This document shows positions 25,997-35,916 of a stretch of DNA of 64,000 bases, piece by piece. A program made the translations under genes and the position numbers. The notes below the pieces were generated by a model. The model did not search any database and was not told the DNA's origin. It saw nothing but the letters and a program-made list of their open reading frames with translations. The stretch is taken from assembly GCF_036013645.1 (NCBI RefSeq), contig NZ_CP107869.1, forward strand, positions 4,092,001 through 4,156,000. Direction: 5' to 3'. Within the stretch, counting starts at the first letter, position 1. Each line of letters opens with the position of its first letter. This DNA is from Streptomyces sp. NBC_00490. Lineage in GTDB: Bacteria; Actinomycetota; Actinomycetes; Streptomycetales; Streptomycetaceae.

Positions 25997-26150
25997 GGTT
26001 CAACGGTACGGGGTGAAACTGTCGGATCGTTATCGACCGGGGGTTGAACCGCTGACCTCCCGTGGAGGTACGTCGGCGGGTTCGTGTACCGCGTTCGCTG
26101 TATGGCTAAGAGCTCGGTCCGGGCTGTGAGTTGTCGGGTGCCGGTGCGTT

Positions 26151-26180
26151 GTGGCTGGTCGCGCAGTTCCCCGCGCCCCT
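26151..26180 (+). repeat. Dispersed Streptomyces intergenic repeat, copy 1
   Basis: GTGGCTGGTCGCGCAGTTCC followed by CCGCGCCCCT lies in the 193-bp gap between the hydrolase–ATPase and the APC permease. The same core appears at 35868–35893 and, with two changes, at 39187–39215. Confidence 0.75.
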
Positions 26181-26189
26181 CAAGGGGTG

Positions 26190-27581
26190 CTACTCCTCCG
26201 TCGGGATCGAGACCAGCCACCTCGTGTCCTTGCGCGGGCGCAGGTACAGGGCCCAGTAGAGAGTTGCCGCCGCCGTGATGCCGCCCGTCCAGAGCAGGTA
26301 CGCCGGCTCCTGTTGGCTCAGGATGTACGTCAGTACGACTATGAGCAGCACCGGCACCGCCGGCCACAGGGGCATGCGCCAGGCCGGGGCGTGCTGGTGG
26401 GGGCCCTTGCGGGACAGCAGTGCCGCCACCGCCACCAACAGGTACATGGCGGTCACCGAGACGCCCGTGATGCCGTAGAGGGTGTCCAGGTTCACGAAGC
26501 AGAGGATCGCGCCGGGGACGCCGACCGCGAGGGTGGCGACCCACGGGGAGCCGAAGCGGCCGAGTCTGGCGAAGACGTGGTTGACCGGGGCGGGCCAGGC
26601 CTTGTCGCGGGCCGAGGCGAACAGGACGCGGGAGTTCTGGATGACCATGACGATGCCCGCGTTGATGATCGCGAGGGCCACGCAGAGGCTGACGAAGGTG
26701 CCGACGGCGGAGTTGGACCAGCCGGTGACCATCGTGCCGATGTCGCCGCCCGTGAGCGCGGAGAGGTCCTTGGCGCCCATCGTGATCGCGACCACCGGGA
26801 CCAGGATGACCACGGAGGAGATCGCGAGGGTCGCGAGGACCGTGCGGGCCACGTTGCGGCGCGGGTTCTCCATCTCCTCGGAGAGGTAGACGGCGGTGGA
26901 GAAGCCCTGGGTGATGAAGAGGGCGATGGCCAGACCGGAGACGACCAGCATCGCCGTCACGGTGTCCGCGTGGCCGTCCGCGCCCGCCACCTGGAGCGAG
27001 ACCAGACTGTCCGCGCCCCGCTCGCTGTGTGCGAAGCCCAGGACCGCGACCACGGCCGCCGCGATCACCTCGAGGACCAGGAAGACACCGGTGATCCACG
27101 CGTTGGCGCGCAGGTCGAGCAGGCCGGCGAGCGTCGCCAGAAGCATGACGCCGGCGCCTGCCATGGACGGGTCGAGGTGGACGATCGGGGCGAGGTAGTC
27201 CGCCGTGCCCATCGCGATCACCGGCGGGACGATCATCACGACCAGGAGGGACAGCACGAAGACGAGCCAGCCCGCCAGCCGGCCCGCCATCGTCGAGACC
27301 ATCGCGTACTCGCCGCCCGCGCTGGGGATGAGGGTGCCCAGCTCGGAGTAGCAGAACGCCACGGCGATACAGAGGAGGGAGCCGATGGCGATCGTCAGGG
27401 CGGTCGCGGTGCCGAGCGAGCCGAACAGGTCCGGGACCACCACGAAGAGCGTGGACGCGGGGGTCACACAGGAGAGGGTCAGGAGGGTGCCGCCGACGAC
27501 TCCGATGGAGCGCTTGAGCTTCTGGGGACTGTCGGGCGCCTCGGGGAGGCCGGCCTCGGCAGGGCGGAGCGTGTCGGTCAT
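26190..27581 (-). CDS. APC-family amino acid permease
   Basis: A 463-residue polytopic transporter with about 12 hydrophobic helices. The first conserved stretch is SIGVVGGTLLTLSCVTPAST, followed by CYSELGTLIPSAGGEYAMVS, both typical of the APC superfamily (amino acid–polyamine–cation). ATG 27581 begins MTDTLRPAEAG; the frame is open 20 codons upstream but without a better ribosome site. It would import amino acids or amines by proton symport; the substrate cannot be assigned. A palindrome 57 bases upstream may be an operator. Confidence 0.9.
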   Translation of the reverse strand: MTDTLRPAEAGLPEAPDSPQKLKRSIGVVGGTLLTLSCVTPASTLFVVVPDLFGSLGTATALTIAIGSLLCIAVAFCYSELGTLIPSAGGEYAMVSTMAGRLAGWLVFVLSLLVVMIVPPVIAMGTADYLAPIVHLDPSMAGAGVMLLATLAGLLDLRANAWITGVFLVLEVIAAAVVAVLGFAHSERGADSLVSLQVAGADGHADTVTAMLVVSGLAIALFITQGFSTAVYLSEEMENPRRNVARTVLATLAISSVVILVPVVAITMGAKDLSALTGGDIGTMVTGWSNSAVGTFVSLCVALAIINAGIVMVIQNSRVLFASARDKAWPAPVNHVFARLGRFGSPWVATLAVGVPGAILCFVNLDTLYGITGVSVTAMYLLVAVAALLSRKGPHQHAPAWRMPLWPAVPVLLIVVLTYILSQQEPAYLLWTGGITAAATLYWALYLRPRKDTRWLVSIPTEE

Positions 27582-27637
27582 ACGGCGGTTCCGATCGACT
27601 CGTGCAGCAGATGGCGCTGATGGAACCCCGACGAAAA

Positions 27638-27652
27638 CCATTGCGTCAATGG
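27638..27652 (-). promoter_or_regulatory. Palindrome upstream of the permease gene
   Basis: CCATTGCGTCAATGG is a perfect inverted repeat (6-bp arms, 3-base centre) located 57 bases upstream of the permease ATG in a 272-bp divergent intergenic region. The position fits a repressor or activator site for the permease; the binding protein is unknown. Confidence 0.45.
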
Positions 27653-27853
27653 CTTGCTTGCTACGGAATCAGTAGATCAACTGCCCTGTCACGTTCGTAT
27701 ACGGCAGTCAATCGCTGTCTCCTCCCCGCCCTTGAGAGGTACGGGAACCGCAGCGTCCGCGGTGAAAAAATCCCGTCGCGGGGGTGTCGGTGGGGCCCGC
27801 TACAGTCATTTCTCACAGAACTCACATACGAATCACAGCAACGGGTGGGGAAC

Positions 27854-28687
27854 ATGAAGCTGAGGCACACCGCTGCCTGGGTGGGGTTCACGGCGGCGGC
27901 GCTCTTCGCGACGTCGGCGTGCGGCGCGGAGTCCGTGAAGCAGACGGCCGACGCGATCGACAAGACCGACGCGATCATGGCGGCGCTCACGCGGGCCACC
28001 GACCGGACCGAACAGACCGGCTCGGCCGAGATCAAGATGACGACCGACCTGGGTACCGGCACACCGATAGCCATGGACGGCACGTACTCGTGGGGCGACG
28101 GCATCGCCTACGACGTCCAGATGGACACCGCGGCCGCGCAGATGCAGACCGTGCAGGACGACCCGACGATCCACTGTCTGCTCGTCGACGGCGTGTACTA
28201 CTACGACGTCGACCCGCAGGCCTCGGGCCCGCTCAAGGGCAAGGAGTGGATGAAGGTCGACGCCTCCGCCGTCTTCGGCGAGAACGGCGCCGCGGCGATG
28301 AACGGGGGCGGCGGTGGCAACCCGACGGCCTCGATGAAGGGTCTCAAGTACGCCGATGACGTCAAGGACCTCGGTTCGGAGACCGTCGACGGGCAGAAGA
28401 CGACCCACTACCGGGCCGTGATCGACCAGTCGAAGATGGGCAAGTTCAAGGACGCCTACACCGACAAGGACAGCCTGCTGGGCTCGGTGACCGGCGGCGC
28501 GGACTCCATCACCATGGAGATCTGGGTGAACGACAAGGACCTGCCCGTCCGTCTGAAGCAGGTGATGGGCAAGGTCACGGCCACCATGAACTTCTCCGAG
28601 TTCGGTGCCACGGCCGAGGTCAAGGCTCCGCCGGCCGCGGAGACCGCCGACATGACCCAGGCGCTGAAGGACGCGCAGGGGCAGTAG
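27854..28687 (+). CDS. LppX/LprG/LolA-like lipoprotein
   Basis: A 277-residue lipoprotein with a signal sequence and lipobox ATSAC, lipidated at Cys23, followed by a mature domain with an alternating beta pattern typical of LppX_LprAFG/LolA-like folds, which carry lipids or hydrophobic molecules at the outer face of the membrane. The ATG at 27854 has GGTGGGGAAC before it; the frame is open 84 codons upstream but without support. It stands alone between a divergent permease and a convergent mmsA. Function beyond the fold is inference. Confidence 0.88.
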   Translation: MKLRHTAAWVGFTAAALFATSACGAESVKQTADAIDKTDAIMAALTRATDRTEQTGSAEIKMTTDLGTGTPIAMDGTYSWGDGIAYDVQMDTAAAQMQTVQDDPTIHCLLVDGVYYYDVDPQASGPLKGKEWMKVDASAVFGENGAAAMNGGGGGNPTASMKGLKYADDVKDLGSETVDGQKTTHYRAVIDQSKMGKFKDAYTDKDSLLGSVTGGADSITMEIWVNDKDLPVRLKQVMGKVTATMNFSEFGATAEVKAPPAAETADMTQALKDAQGQ

Positions 28688-28709
28688 GTCTTCCCCTGGA
28701 CATGACTGG

Positions 28710-28736
28710 GCCCGGGCACCTGGCAGGTGCCCGGGC
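28710..28736. terminator. Bidirectional hairpin between lipoprotein gene and mmsA
   Basis: GCCCGGGCACC at 28710–28720 pairs perfectly with 28726–28736 around the 5-base loop TGGCA. It lies 22 bases after the lipoprotein stop and 11 bases before the end of the convergent mmsA. Confidence 0.8.
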
Positions 28737-28747
28737 TCAGTGGTCGC

Positions 28748-30250
<1,503 letters not shown>

Positions 30251-30264
30251 GCCCAGTTGCTCCT

Positions 30265-32148
30265 TCACAGATGGCGGCGTCGGGTAGAGACGTGCCGGTC
30301 GTACAGCTCTCGTGCCTTGACCGCCGACGGTCGGGTCGCGGTCTCGGCCACAGGTACATCCCACCAGGCTTGCGCCGGAGGCGCGCCCGACACTGTGTCT
30401 GCCGTTTCGGTCTCGACGTAGACACATGTGGGTGTGTCCGCCGCACGTGCCTGAGCGAGGGCCTCGCGCAGGTCACTCACGGTCTTCGCGCGCAGCACGC
30501 GCATGCCCAGGCTGGCCGCGTTGGCGGCCAGATCCACCGGGAGCGGCGCCCCGGTGTAGGTACCGTCCTCGGACCGGTACCGGTAGGCGGTGCCGAACCG
30601 CTCACCGCCCACAGACTCGGAGAGCCCGCCGATCGAGGCGTACCCGTGGTTCTGGATGAGCACCATCTTGATCGCGACGCCCTCCTGGACGGCGGTCACG
30701 ATCTCGGTCGGCATCATCAGGTACGTGCCGTCGCCGACCAGCGCCCAGACGTTGCGCTCGGGGGCGGCCATCTTCACGCCGATCGCGGCCGGGATCTCGT
30801 AGCCCATGCAGGAGTAGCCGTACTCCAGGTGGTACTGGTCCCGGGAGCGTGCCCGCCACAGCTTGTGGAGGTCGCCGGGGAGCGAGCCGGCCGCGTTGAT
30901 GATCACGTCCGACTCGTCGACCAGCGCGTCCAGGGCGCCGAGGACCTGCGGCTGGGTCGGGCGGACATCGGGTTCGTCGGCCTCGTAGGCGGCGTCGACG
31001 CGGTACTCCCAGCGGTCCTTGTCGAGCCGGTACTCATCGGCGTACGACTCCGTGACCCGGTGGTCGTGCATCCGCAGGGCCGCGGTCAGCTCGGCCAGGC
31101 CGCTGCTCGCGTCCGCGACGAGCGGCTGCCCGGCGAGCTTGTGGCCGTCGAACGGGGCGATGTTGAGGTTGAGGAAGCGCACGCCGTCACCCGAGAACAG
31201 GGTGTGGGAGGCCGTCGTGAAGTCGGTGTAGCGGGTGCCGACGCCTATCACCAGGTCGGCCTGGCGGGCGAGTTCGTTGGCGGTCGCGGTGCCGGTGTGG
31301 CCGACGCCGCCGACGTCCTGGGGGTGGTCCCAGCGCAGCGAGCCCTTGCCGGCCTGGGTGGAGGCGACAGGGATGCCCGTGGTCTGCGCGAACTCGGCGA
31401 GGGCCTCCTCCGCGCGGCTGTGGTGGACGCCGCCGCCCGCGATGATCAGCGGGCGCCGCGCGGACCGGATCGCCGTGACCGCCTCGGCGAGTTCGGTGGG
31501 GTCCGCGCCCGGCCGTCGTACGACCCAGGTGCGCTCGGCGAAGAACTCCTCGGGCCAGTCGTAGGCCTCGGCCTGGACGTCCTGCGGGAGCGCGAGGGTC
31601 ACCGCGCCCGTCTCCACCGGGTCGGTGAGGACGCGCATCGCCTGGAGGGCGGCCGGGATCAGGGCCTCCGGCCGGGTGACGCGGTCGAAGTACCTCGACA
31701 CCGGGCGCAGGCTGTCGTTGACGCTGATGTCTCCCGCGTGCGGGACTTCCAGCTGCTGGAGGACCGGGTCGGCGACGCGGGTGGCGAAGGTGTCGCCGGG
31801 GAGGAGCAGGACCGGGAGGTGGTTGATCGTGGCGAGCGCGGCGCCGGTGACCAGGTTGGTCGCGCCGGGGCCGATCGACGTCGTCACGGCGTGCGTGGAC
31901 AGGCGGTTGGACTGGCGGGCGTAGCCGATGGCCGCGTGGACCATCGACTGCTCGTTGCGGCCCTGGTGGTACGGCATGTCGTCGCCGTACTCGATGAGCG
32001 CCTGGCCGAGCCCGGCCACGTTGCCGTGGCCGAAGATGCCCCAGGTGGCGCCGATCAGCCGCTGCCGTACGCCGTCGCGCTCCGTGTACTGGGCGGCGAG
32101 GAAGCGTACGAGTGCCTGCGCGACCGTGAGCCTCGTCGTTGAGGTCAT
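30265..32148 (-). CDS. iolD: 3D-(3,5/4)-trihydroxycyclohexane-1,2-dione acylhydrolase (IolD)
   Basis: A 627-residue thiamine-diphosphate enzyme that opens the inositol ring to 5-deoxy-glucuronate. The three domains of the TPP family are visible: an N-terminal Pyr domain with IFGHGNVAGLGQAL and HQGRNEQSMVHAAIGYARQ, a middle Rossmann domain, and a C-terminal PP domain with the GDG...N cofactor motif starting VGDGTYLMMPTEIV and ending QNHGYASIGG. ATG 32148 overlaps the iolB stop (ATGA). It belongs to the operon iolC–aldolase–iolB–iolD–mmsA. Confidence 0.95.
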   Translation of the reverse strand: MTSTTRLTVAQALVRFLAAQYTERDGVRQRLIGATWGIFGHGNVAGLGQALIEYGDDMPYHQGRNEQSMVHAAIGYARQSNRLSTHAVTTSIGPGATNLVTGAALATINHLPVLLLPGDTFATRVADPVLQQLEVPHAGDISVNDSLRPVSRYFDRVTRPEALIPAALQAMRVLTDPVETGAVTLALPQDVQAEAYDWPEEFFAERTWVVRRPGADPTELAEAVTAIRSARRPLIIAGGGVHHSRAEEALAEFAQTTGIPVASTQAGKGSLRWDHPQDVGGVGHTGTATANELARQADLVIGVGTRYTDFTTASHTLFSGDGVRFLNLNIAPFDGHKLAGQPLVADASSGLAELTAALRMHDHRVTESYADEYRLDKDRWEYRVDAAYEADEPDVRPTQPQVLGALDALVDESDVIINAAGSLPGDLHKLWRARSRDQYHLEYGYSCMGYEIPAAIGVKMAAPERNVWALVGDGTYLMMPTEIVTAVQEGVAIKMVLIQNHGYASIGGLSESVGGERFGTAYRYRSEDGTYTGAPLPVDLAANAASLGMRVLRAKTVSDLREALAQARAADTPTCVYVETETADTVSGAPPAQAWWDVPVAETATRPSAVKARELYDRHVSTRRRHL

Positions 32149-32957
32149 CGGTAACCCTCCGTGTGGTCCGGGTGGAAGCAGATCCGCCACTCCCGCGTCC
32201 GGCCCGGTCCCGCCATGACGTTCAGGTAGTACATGTCGTGGTCGGGCTGGGCGATGGACGGGCCGTGCCAGCCGTCGGGGACGAGGACGGCGTCGCCGGA
32301 GCGGACCTCCGTGAGGACGTCCGATCCGCCCTCACGGGAGGGAGATACGCGCTGATAGCCGAAACCGTTCGGGCCGTCGATCTCGAAGTAGTAGATCTCC
32401 TCCAGCTCCGCTTCCTCGCCGGGCCGGTTCTCGTCGTGCTTGTGGGGCGGGTACGAGGACCAGTTGCCGCCGGGGGTGATGACCTCGACGGCGATGAGCT
32501 TGTCGCAGTCGAAGGCGTCGGCGGAGGCGAAGTTGCGGACGTGGCGCAGCCGGTTGCCGCTGCCGCGTTCTTCGGTGGGGACCTCCGGCGCGGGGCCGTA
32601 GCGGGCGGGGAGTCGTCGCTCGCACTTCGCTCCTGCCAGGGCGAAGCGGCCTCCCGCGCCGGAGGCGATCGTTGCCCGGGCGTCGCGGGGTACGTACGCG
32701 AAGTCGGAGACCGACGCGAACACGCTTTCCCTGCCCAGGAGTTGGAACTCGTTTTCTTCTGTTTGTACGGTACATCCGCCTTCCAGCGGAAGGACGATCC
32801 ACTCGCTGTCGCCGGTGGTGAAGGTGTGCGTGCCACCCGGCTCCAGCGTGACGATCCGCAGACTGCAGTAGGTCCAGCCGGCCCGCTTGGGGTCGATGTC
32901 CACGGTGTACAGGGCGTTGGTCGAGGATCCCTCGGGAACGTACAACTCGATGCTCAT
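32145..32957 (-). CDS. iolB: 5-deoxy-glucuronate isomerase (IolB)
   Basis: A 270-residue bicupin that isomerises 5-deoxy-D-glucuronate to 5-dehydro-2-deoxy-D-gluconate. The metal-binding cluster is visible as YPPHKHDE with a following glutamate (EIYYFEI), and VPDGWHGPS carries a further conserved His. Length is normal. The stop overlaps the iolD start. The start is 10 bases after the end of the aldolase gene, so the gene is embedded in a tightly packed operon. Confidence 0.95.
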   Translation of the reverse strand: MSIELYVPEGSSTNALYTVDIDPKRAGWTYCSLRIVTLEPGGTHTFTTGDSEWIVLPLEGGCTVQTEENEFQLLGRESVFASVSDFAYVPRDARATIASGAGGRFALAGAKCERRLPARYGPAPEVPTEERGSGNRLRHVRNFASADAFDCDKLIAVEVITPGGNWSSYPPHKHDENRPGEEAELEEIYYFEIDGPNGFGYQRVSPSREGGSDVLTEVRSGDAVLVPDGWHGPSIAQPDHDMYYLNVMAGPGRTREWRICFHPDHTEGYR

Positions 32958-32967
32958 GCGGCGGCCC

Positions 32968-33849
32968 TCACAGCAGTCCTACGGCGGTGTCCACGGCGGC
33001 GGCCACGTCACCGTCCGCCGGGTAGAGCAGCGAACGGCCGACCACCAGGCCCTGGACGGTGGGGAGTTGCAGCGCCCCGCGCCACTTCTCGTACGCGCCG
33101 TCCTGGTCGTCGCCCACCTCGCCGCCCAGCAGCACGGCGGGCAGGGTGGAGGTGGCCATGACCTCGGCCATGTCGTCGGGGTTGTCGGTGACGGGGACCT
33201 TCAGCCAGGTGTAGGCCGAACTGCCGCCCAGGCCCGAGGCGATGGCGATGGACTTGGTGACGGCCTCGGCGGAGAGGTCGTTGCGCACCTTGCCCTCGTC
33301 CGTGCGGCTGCTGATGAACGGCTCGACGAAGACCGGGAGTCGCCGTGCGGCCATGTCGTCGATCGCACGGGCGGTGGACTCCATGGTGGTCAGGGAGCCC
33401 GCGTCGGCGTAGTCGATCCGCAGGAGCAGCTTGCCGGCGTCGAAGCCGAGCCGCTGTATGTCCTCGGCGCGGTGGCCGGTGAAGCGGTCGTCGAGTTCGA
33501 AGCTGGCGCCCTGGAGGCCGCCGCGGTTCATCGAGCCCATGACGACCTTGCCGTCGAGGGCGCCGAGCAGCAGCAGGTCGTCGAGGATGTCGGCGGTGGC
33601 GAGGACGCCGTCGACGCCGGGCCGGGACAGCGCCAGGACCAGGCGTTCGAGCAGGTCGGCGCGGTTGGCCATGGCGAACTTGCGGTCGCCGACGCCGAGG
33701 GCGCCGCGGGCCGGGTGGTCGGCGGCGACGATCATCAGGCGGTCGTTCGCGCCGAGCAGCGGCCGGCGGACCCGGCGGGCGGCGGCCTCCGCGATCGCCT
33801 CGGGGTGGCGGGTGCGCAGACGGACGAGTTCGGAAACGTCGACGGTCAC
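32968..33849 (-). CDS. Aldolase-type TIM-barrel protein (Cgl0159/DeoC-like) of the inositol operon
   Basis: A 293-residue predicted (beta/alpha)8 protein. Segments such as RLMIVAADHPARGALGV, KVVMGSMNRGGLQGASFEL, GGEVGDDQDG and GLVVGRSLLYP resemble class I aldolases of the DeoC/FbaB/LacD group, and a Lys in WLKVPVT may be the Schiff-base residue. In this operon it most likely cleaves 5-dehydro-2-deoxygluconate 6-phosphate to DHAP and malonate semialdehyde, the step that follows IolC and that IolJ performs in Bacillus. GTG 33849 overlaps the iolC stop (GTGA). The role is inferred from context. Confidence 0.85.
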   Translation of the reverse strand: MTVDVSELVRLRTRHPEAIAEAAARRVRRPLLGANDRLMIVAADHPARGALGVGDRKFAMANRADLLERLVLALSRPGVDGVLATADILDDLLLLGALDGKVVMGSMNRGGLQGASFELDDRFTGHRAEDIQRLGFDAGKLLLRIDYADAGSLTTMESTARAIDDMAARRLPVFVEPFISSRTDEGKVRNDLSAEAVTKSIAIASGLGGSSAYTWLKVPVTDNPDDMAEVMATSTLPAVLLGGEVGDDQDGAYEKWRGALQLPTVQGLVVGRSLLYPADGDVAAAVDTAVGLL

Positions 33850-34796
33850 TTGACGGCCCCCGCGCTGATCGCGGCCTCGACCTCGTCCGGTGTGGGCATC
33901 GCCGAGCTGCACTCCAGGCGGGAGGCGACGATGGCACCGGCCGCGTTGGCGTGCCGCATGGTCTTCTCCAGGTCCCAGCCTTCGAGGAGGCCGTGGCAGA
34001 GCGAGCCGCCGAAGGCGTCTCCGGCGCCGAGTCCGTTGAGGACGGTGACGGGCAGGGGCGGGACCTCGGCTTCCTCGCCCTTGCTGTTGACGGCGAGGAC
34101 ACCCTTGGGGCCCTGCTTGACCACGGCGAGCTCGACACCGGCGTCCAGGAGCGCCTGGGCCGCCGCGCGGGGTTCGCGGACGCCTGTGGCGACCTCCACC
34201 TCGTCGAGGTTGCCGACCGCGACGGTGGTGTGGCGCAGGGCCTCCTCGTAGAAGGGGCGGGCCTGCGCGGGGTCCTTCCAGAACATCGGGCGCCAGTCGA
34301 GGTCGAAGACGGTGACGCCCGCCCTGGCGCGGTGGGCAAGGGCCGCCAGCGTGGCCGTACGGCTGGGCTCCTCGCTCAGGCCGGTGCCGGTGACCCAGAA
34401 GACACGGGCGTCCCGGATGGCGTCGAGGTCGAGCTCGTGGGCGTCGATCTCCAGGTCCGGGGCCTTGGGCTCCCGGTAGAAGTACAGCGGGAAGTCGTCC
34501 GGCGGGAAGATCTCGCAGAAGACGACCGGGGTGGGCAGGCCCGGGACCGCGGTGACCCAGCGGTCGTCGACGCCGAAGTCCTTCAGCGCCTGGTGGAGAT
34601 AGGCCCCGAAGGGGTCGTCGCCGGTGCGTGTGATCACCGCGGTGCGGCGTCCCAGGCGGGCGGCGGCGACCGCGACGTTGGTGGCCGAGCCGCCGAGGAA
34701 CTTGCCGAAGGACTCCACCTCCGGCAGCGGGACGCCCGTCTGCAGCGGATAGATGTCTACTCCGATCCGCCCCATGGTGATCAGGTCGTACGCCAT
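33846..34796 (-). CDS. iolC: 5-dehydro-2-deoxygluconokinase (IolC)
   Basis: A 316-residue PfkB/ribokinase-fold sugar kinase. The N-terminal signature FLGGSATNVAVAAARLG and the C-terminal ATP motif NGLGAGDAFGGSL with the catalytic Asp are clear, as is FDLDWRPMFW, a feature of IolC-type kinases. It phosphorylates 5-dehydro-2-deoxygluconate at the 6 position. It is the first gene of the minus-strand inositol operon, faces a TTGACA–18–TAGAAA promoter, and is divergent from the isomerase/dehydratase gene. Confidence 0.93.
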   Translation of the reverse strand: MAYDLITMGRIGVDIYPLQTGVPLPEVESFGKFLGGSATNVAVAAARLGRRTAVITRTGDDPFGAYLHQALKDFGVDDRWVTAVPGLPTPVVFCEIFPPDDFPLYFYREPKAPDLEIDAHELDLDAIRDARVFWVTGTGLSEEPSRTATLAALAHRARAGVTVFDLDWRPMFWKDPAQARPFYEEALRHTTVAVGNLDEVEVATGVREPRAAAQALLDAGVELAVVKQGPKGVLAVNSKGEEAEVPPLPVTVLNGLGAGDAFGGSLCHGLLEGWDLEKTMRHANAAGAIVASRLECSSAMPTPDEVEAAISAGAVK

Positions 34797-34827
34797 CGAG
34801 TTCCCTTCGTATCGGCTCTCCCCGGAT

Positions 34828-34890
34828 TTCTAGCCTCGGATCCCGAGCCCTGTCAATGTTTTGTCCAGACATTCGGACGAGACCTTGACA
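34828..34890. promoter_or_regulatory. Divergent inositol promoter region with GntR-like operator
   Basis: On the minus strand a -35 TTGACA (34851–34856) and -10 TAGAAA (34827–34832) with 18-base spacing lie upstream of iolC. On the plus strand a second TTGACA (34885–34890) points to the isomerase gene, though no good -10 follows. Between the two -35 boxes, TGTCCAGACA at 34862–34871 is a TGTC-N2-GACA palindrome like GntR-family operators, and TTGTCC–N8–GGACGA (34861–34880) overlaps it. One regulator bound here could control both directions. Confidence 0.6.
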
Positions 34891-34921
34891 GCGCTTACTG
34901 CTCGAACGGAAGCTGACCGGC

Positions 34922-35839
34922 ATGACGTCGTTGTCACCTCAGCCCTCACTGTCGCGCATCCGGATCGGGTCGGCTCCCGACTCCTGGGGTGTGTGGTTCC
35001 CCGACGACCCCCAGCAGGTCCCCTGGCAGCGCTTCCTCGACGAGGTCGCCGGCTCCGGTTACGAGTGGATCGAGCTGGGCCCGTACGGGTATCTGCCGAC
35101 CGATCCCGCGGTCCTCACCGAGGAGGTGGACCGCCGGGGCCTGAAAGTGTCCGCCGGCACCGTCTTCACCGGCCTGCATCACGGCGAGGCCGTGTGGGAG
35201 AAGACCTGGGCGCATGTCGCGGACAACGCGGTGCTGGCGCAGGCGATGGGGGCCAAGCACCTCGTGGTCATTCCGTCCTTCTGGCGGGACGACAAGACCG
35301 GTGAGGTGCTGGAGTCCGACACCCTGACGCCGGAGCAGTGGCGCAATCTCACCTCGTTGACCGAGCGTCTGGGGCAGCGGGTGCGGGAGGAGTACGGGCT
35401 CCAAATCGTCGTCCATCCGCACGCCGACACGCACATCGACAGCGAGTCGAACGTCGTCCGGTTCCTGGACGGGACCGACTCCTCGCTCGTGTCGCTGTGT
35501 CTGGACACCGGGCACTACGCGTACTGCGGCGGGGACAGCGTCAAGCTGATCGAGACGTACGGGTCGCGGATCGGGTATCTGCATCTCAAGCAGGTGGATC
35601 CGGAGATCCTCGCGGACGTGCGGGCCAAGGGGACGCCGTTCGGGCCCGCGGTGGCGCAGGGTGTGATGTGCGAGCCGCCGACGGGGGTGCCCGCGCTGGG
35701 GCCGGTGCTGGAGGCGGCGGGGAAGCTGGATGTGGATCTGTTCGCGATCGTCGAGCAGGACATGTACCCCTGCGAGCCGGACAAGCCGTTGCCCATCGCC
35801 CAGCGGACTCGGGCGTTCTTGAGGTCCTGCGGGGCGTAG
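34922..35839 (+). CDS. Sugar phosphate isomerase/epimerase or inosose dehydratase-like TIM barrel
   Basis: A 305-residue AP-endonuclease-2/xylose-isomerase-like TIM barrel. Motifs are IRIGSAPDSWGVWF at the start, IVVHPHADTHI, LCLDTGHYAYCGGDS with metal-binding residues, and the C-terminal FAIVEQDMYP. In inositol loci this family supplies 2-keto-myo-inositol dehydratase (IolE) or the IolH/IolI isomerase; the start motif fits IolE-type proteins best, but I cannot separate these by eye. It is divergent from iolC and shares its control region, which supports a role in inositol breakdown. ATG 34922 follows GGAAGCTGACCGGC. Confidence 0.85.
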   Translation: MTSLSPQPSLSRIRIGSAPDSWGVWFPDDPQQVPWQRFLDEVAGSGYEWIELGPYGYLPTDPAVLTEEVDRRGLKVSAGTVFTGLHHGEAVWEKTWAHVADNAVLAQAMGAKHLVVIPSFWRDDKTGEVLESDTLTPEQWRNLTSLTERLGQRVREEYGLQIVVHPHADTHIDSESNVVRFLDGTDSSLVSLCLDTGHYAYCGGDSVKLIETYGSRIGYLHLKQVDPEILADVRAKGTPFGPAVAQGVMCEPPTGVPALGPVLEAAGKLDVDLFAIVEQDMYPCEPDKPLPIAQRTRAFLRSCGA

Positions 35840-35856
35840 GCGGTTCTTCGTCCGCT

Positions 35857-35893
35857 GGGGCGCGGGGGCTGGTCGCGCAGTTCCCCGCGCCCC
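35857..35893 (+). repeat. Dispersed Streptomyces hairpin repeat, copy 2
   Basis: GGGGCGCGGGG (35857–35867) pairs perfectly with CCCCGCGCCCC (35883–35893); the loop region includes CTGGTCGCGCAGTT shared with copies at 26151 and 39187. It lies between the TIM-barrel gene and the AraC-type regulator, ending only about 20 bases before the latter's ATG, and could act as a terminator or processing site. Confidence 0.8.
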
Positions 35894-35916
35894 TGCGGGT
35901 GTTGCAGCATGGGGCG

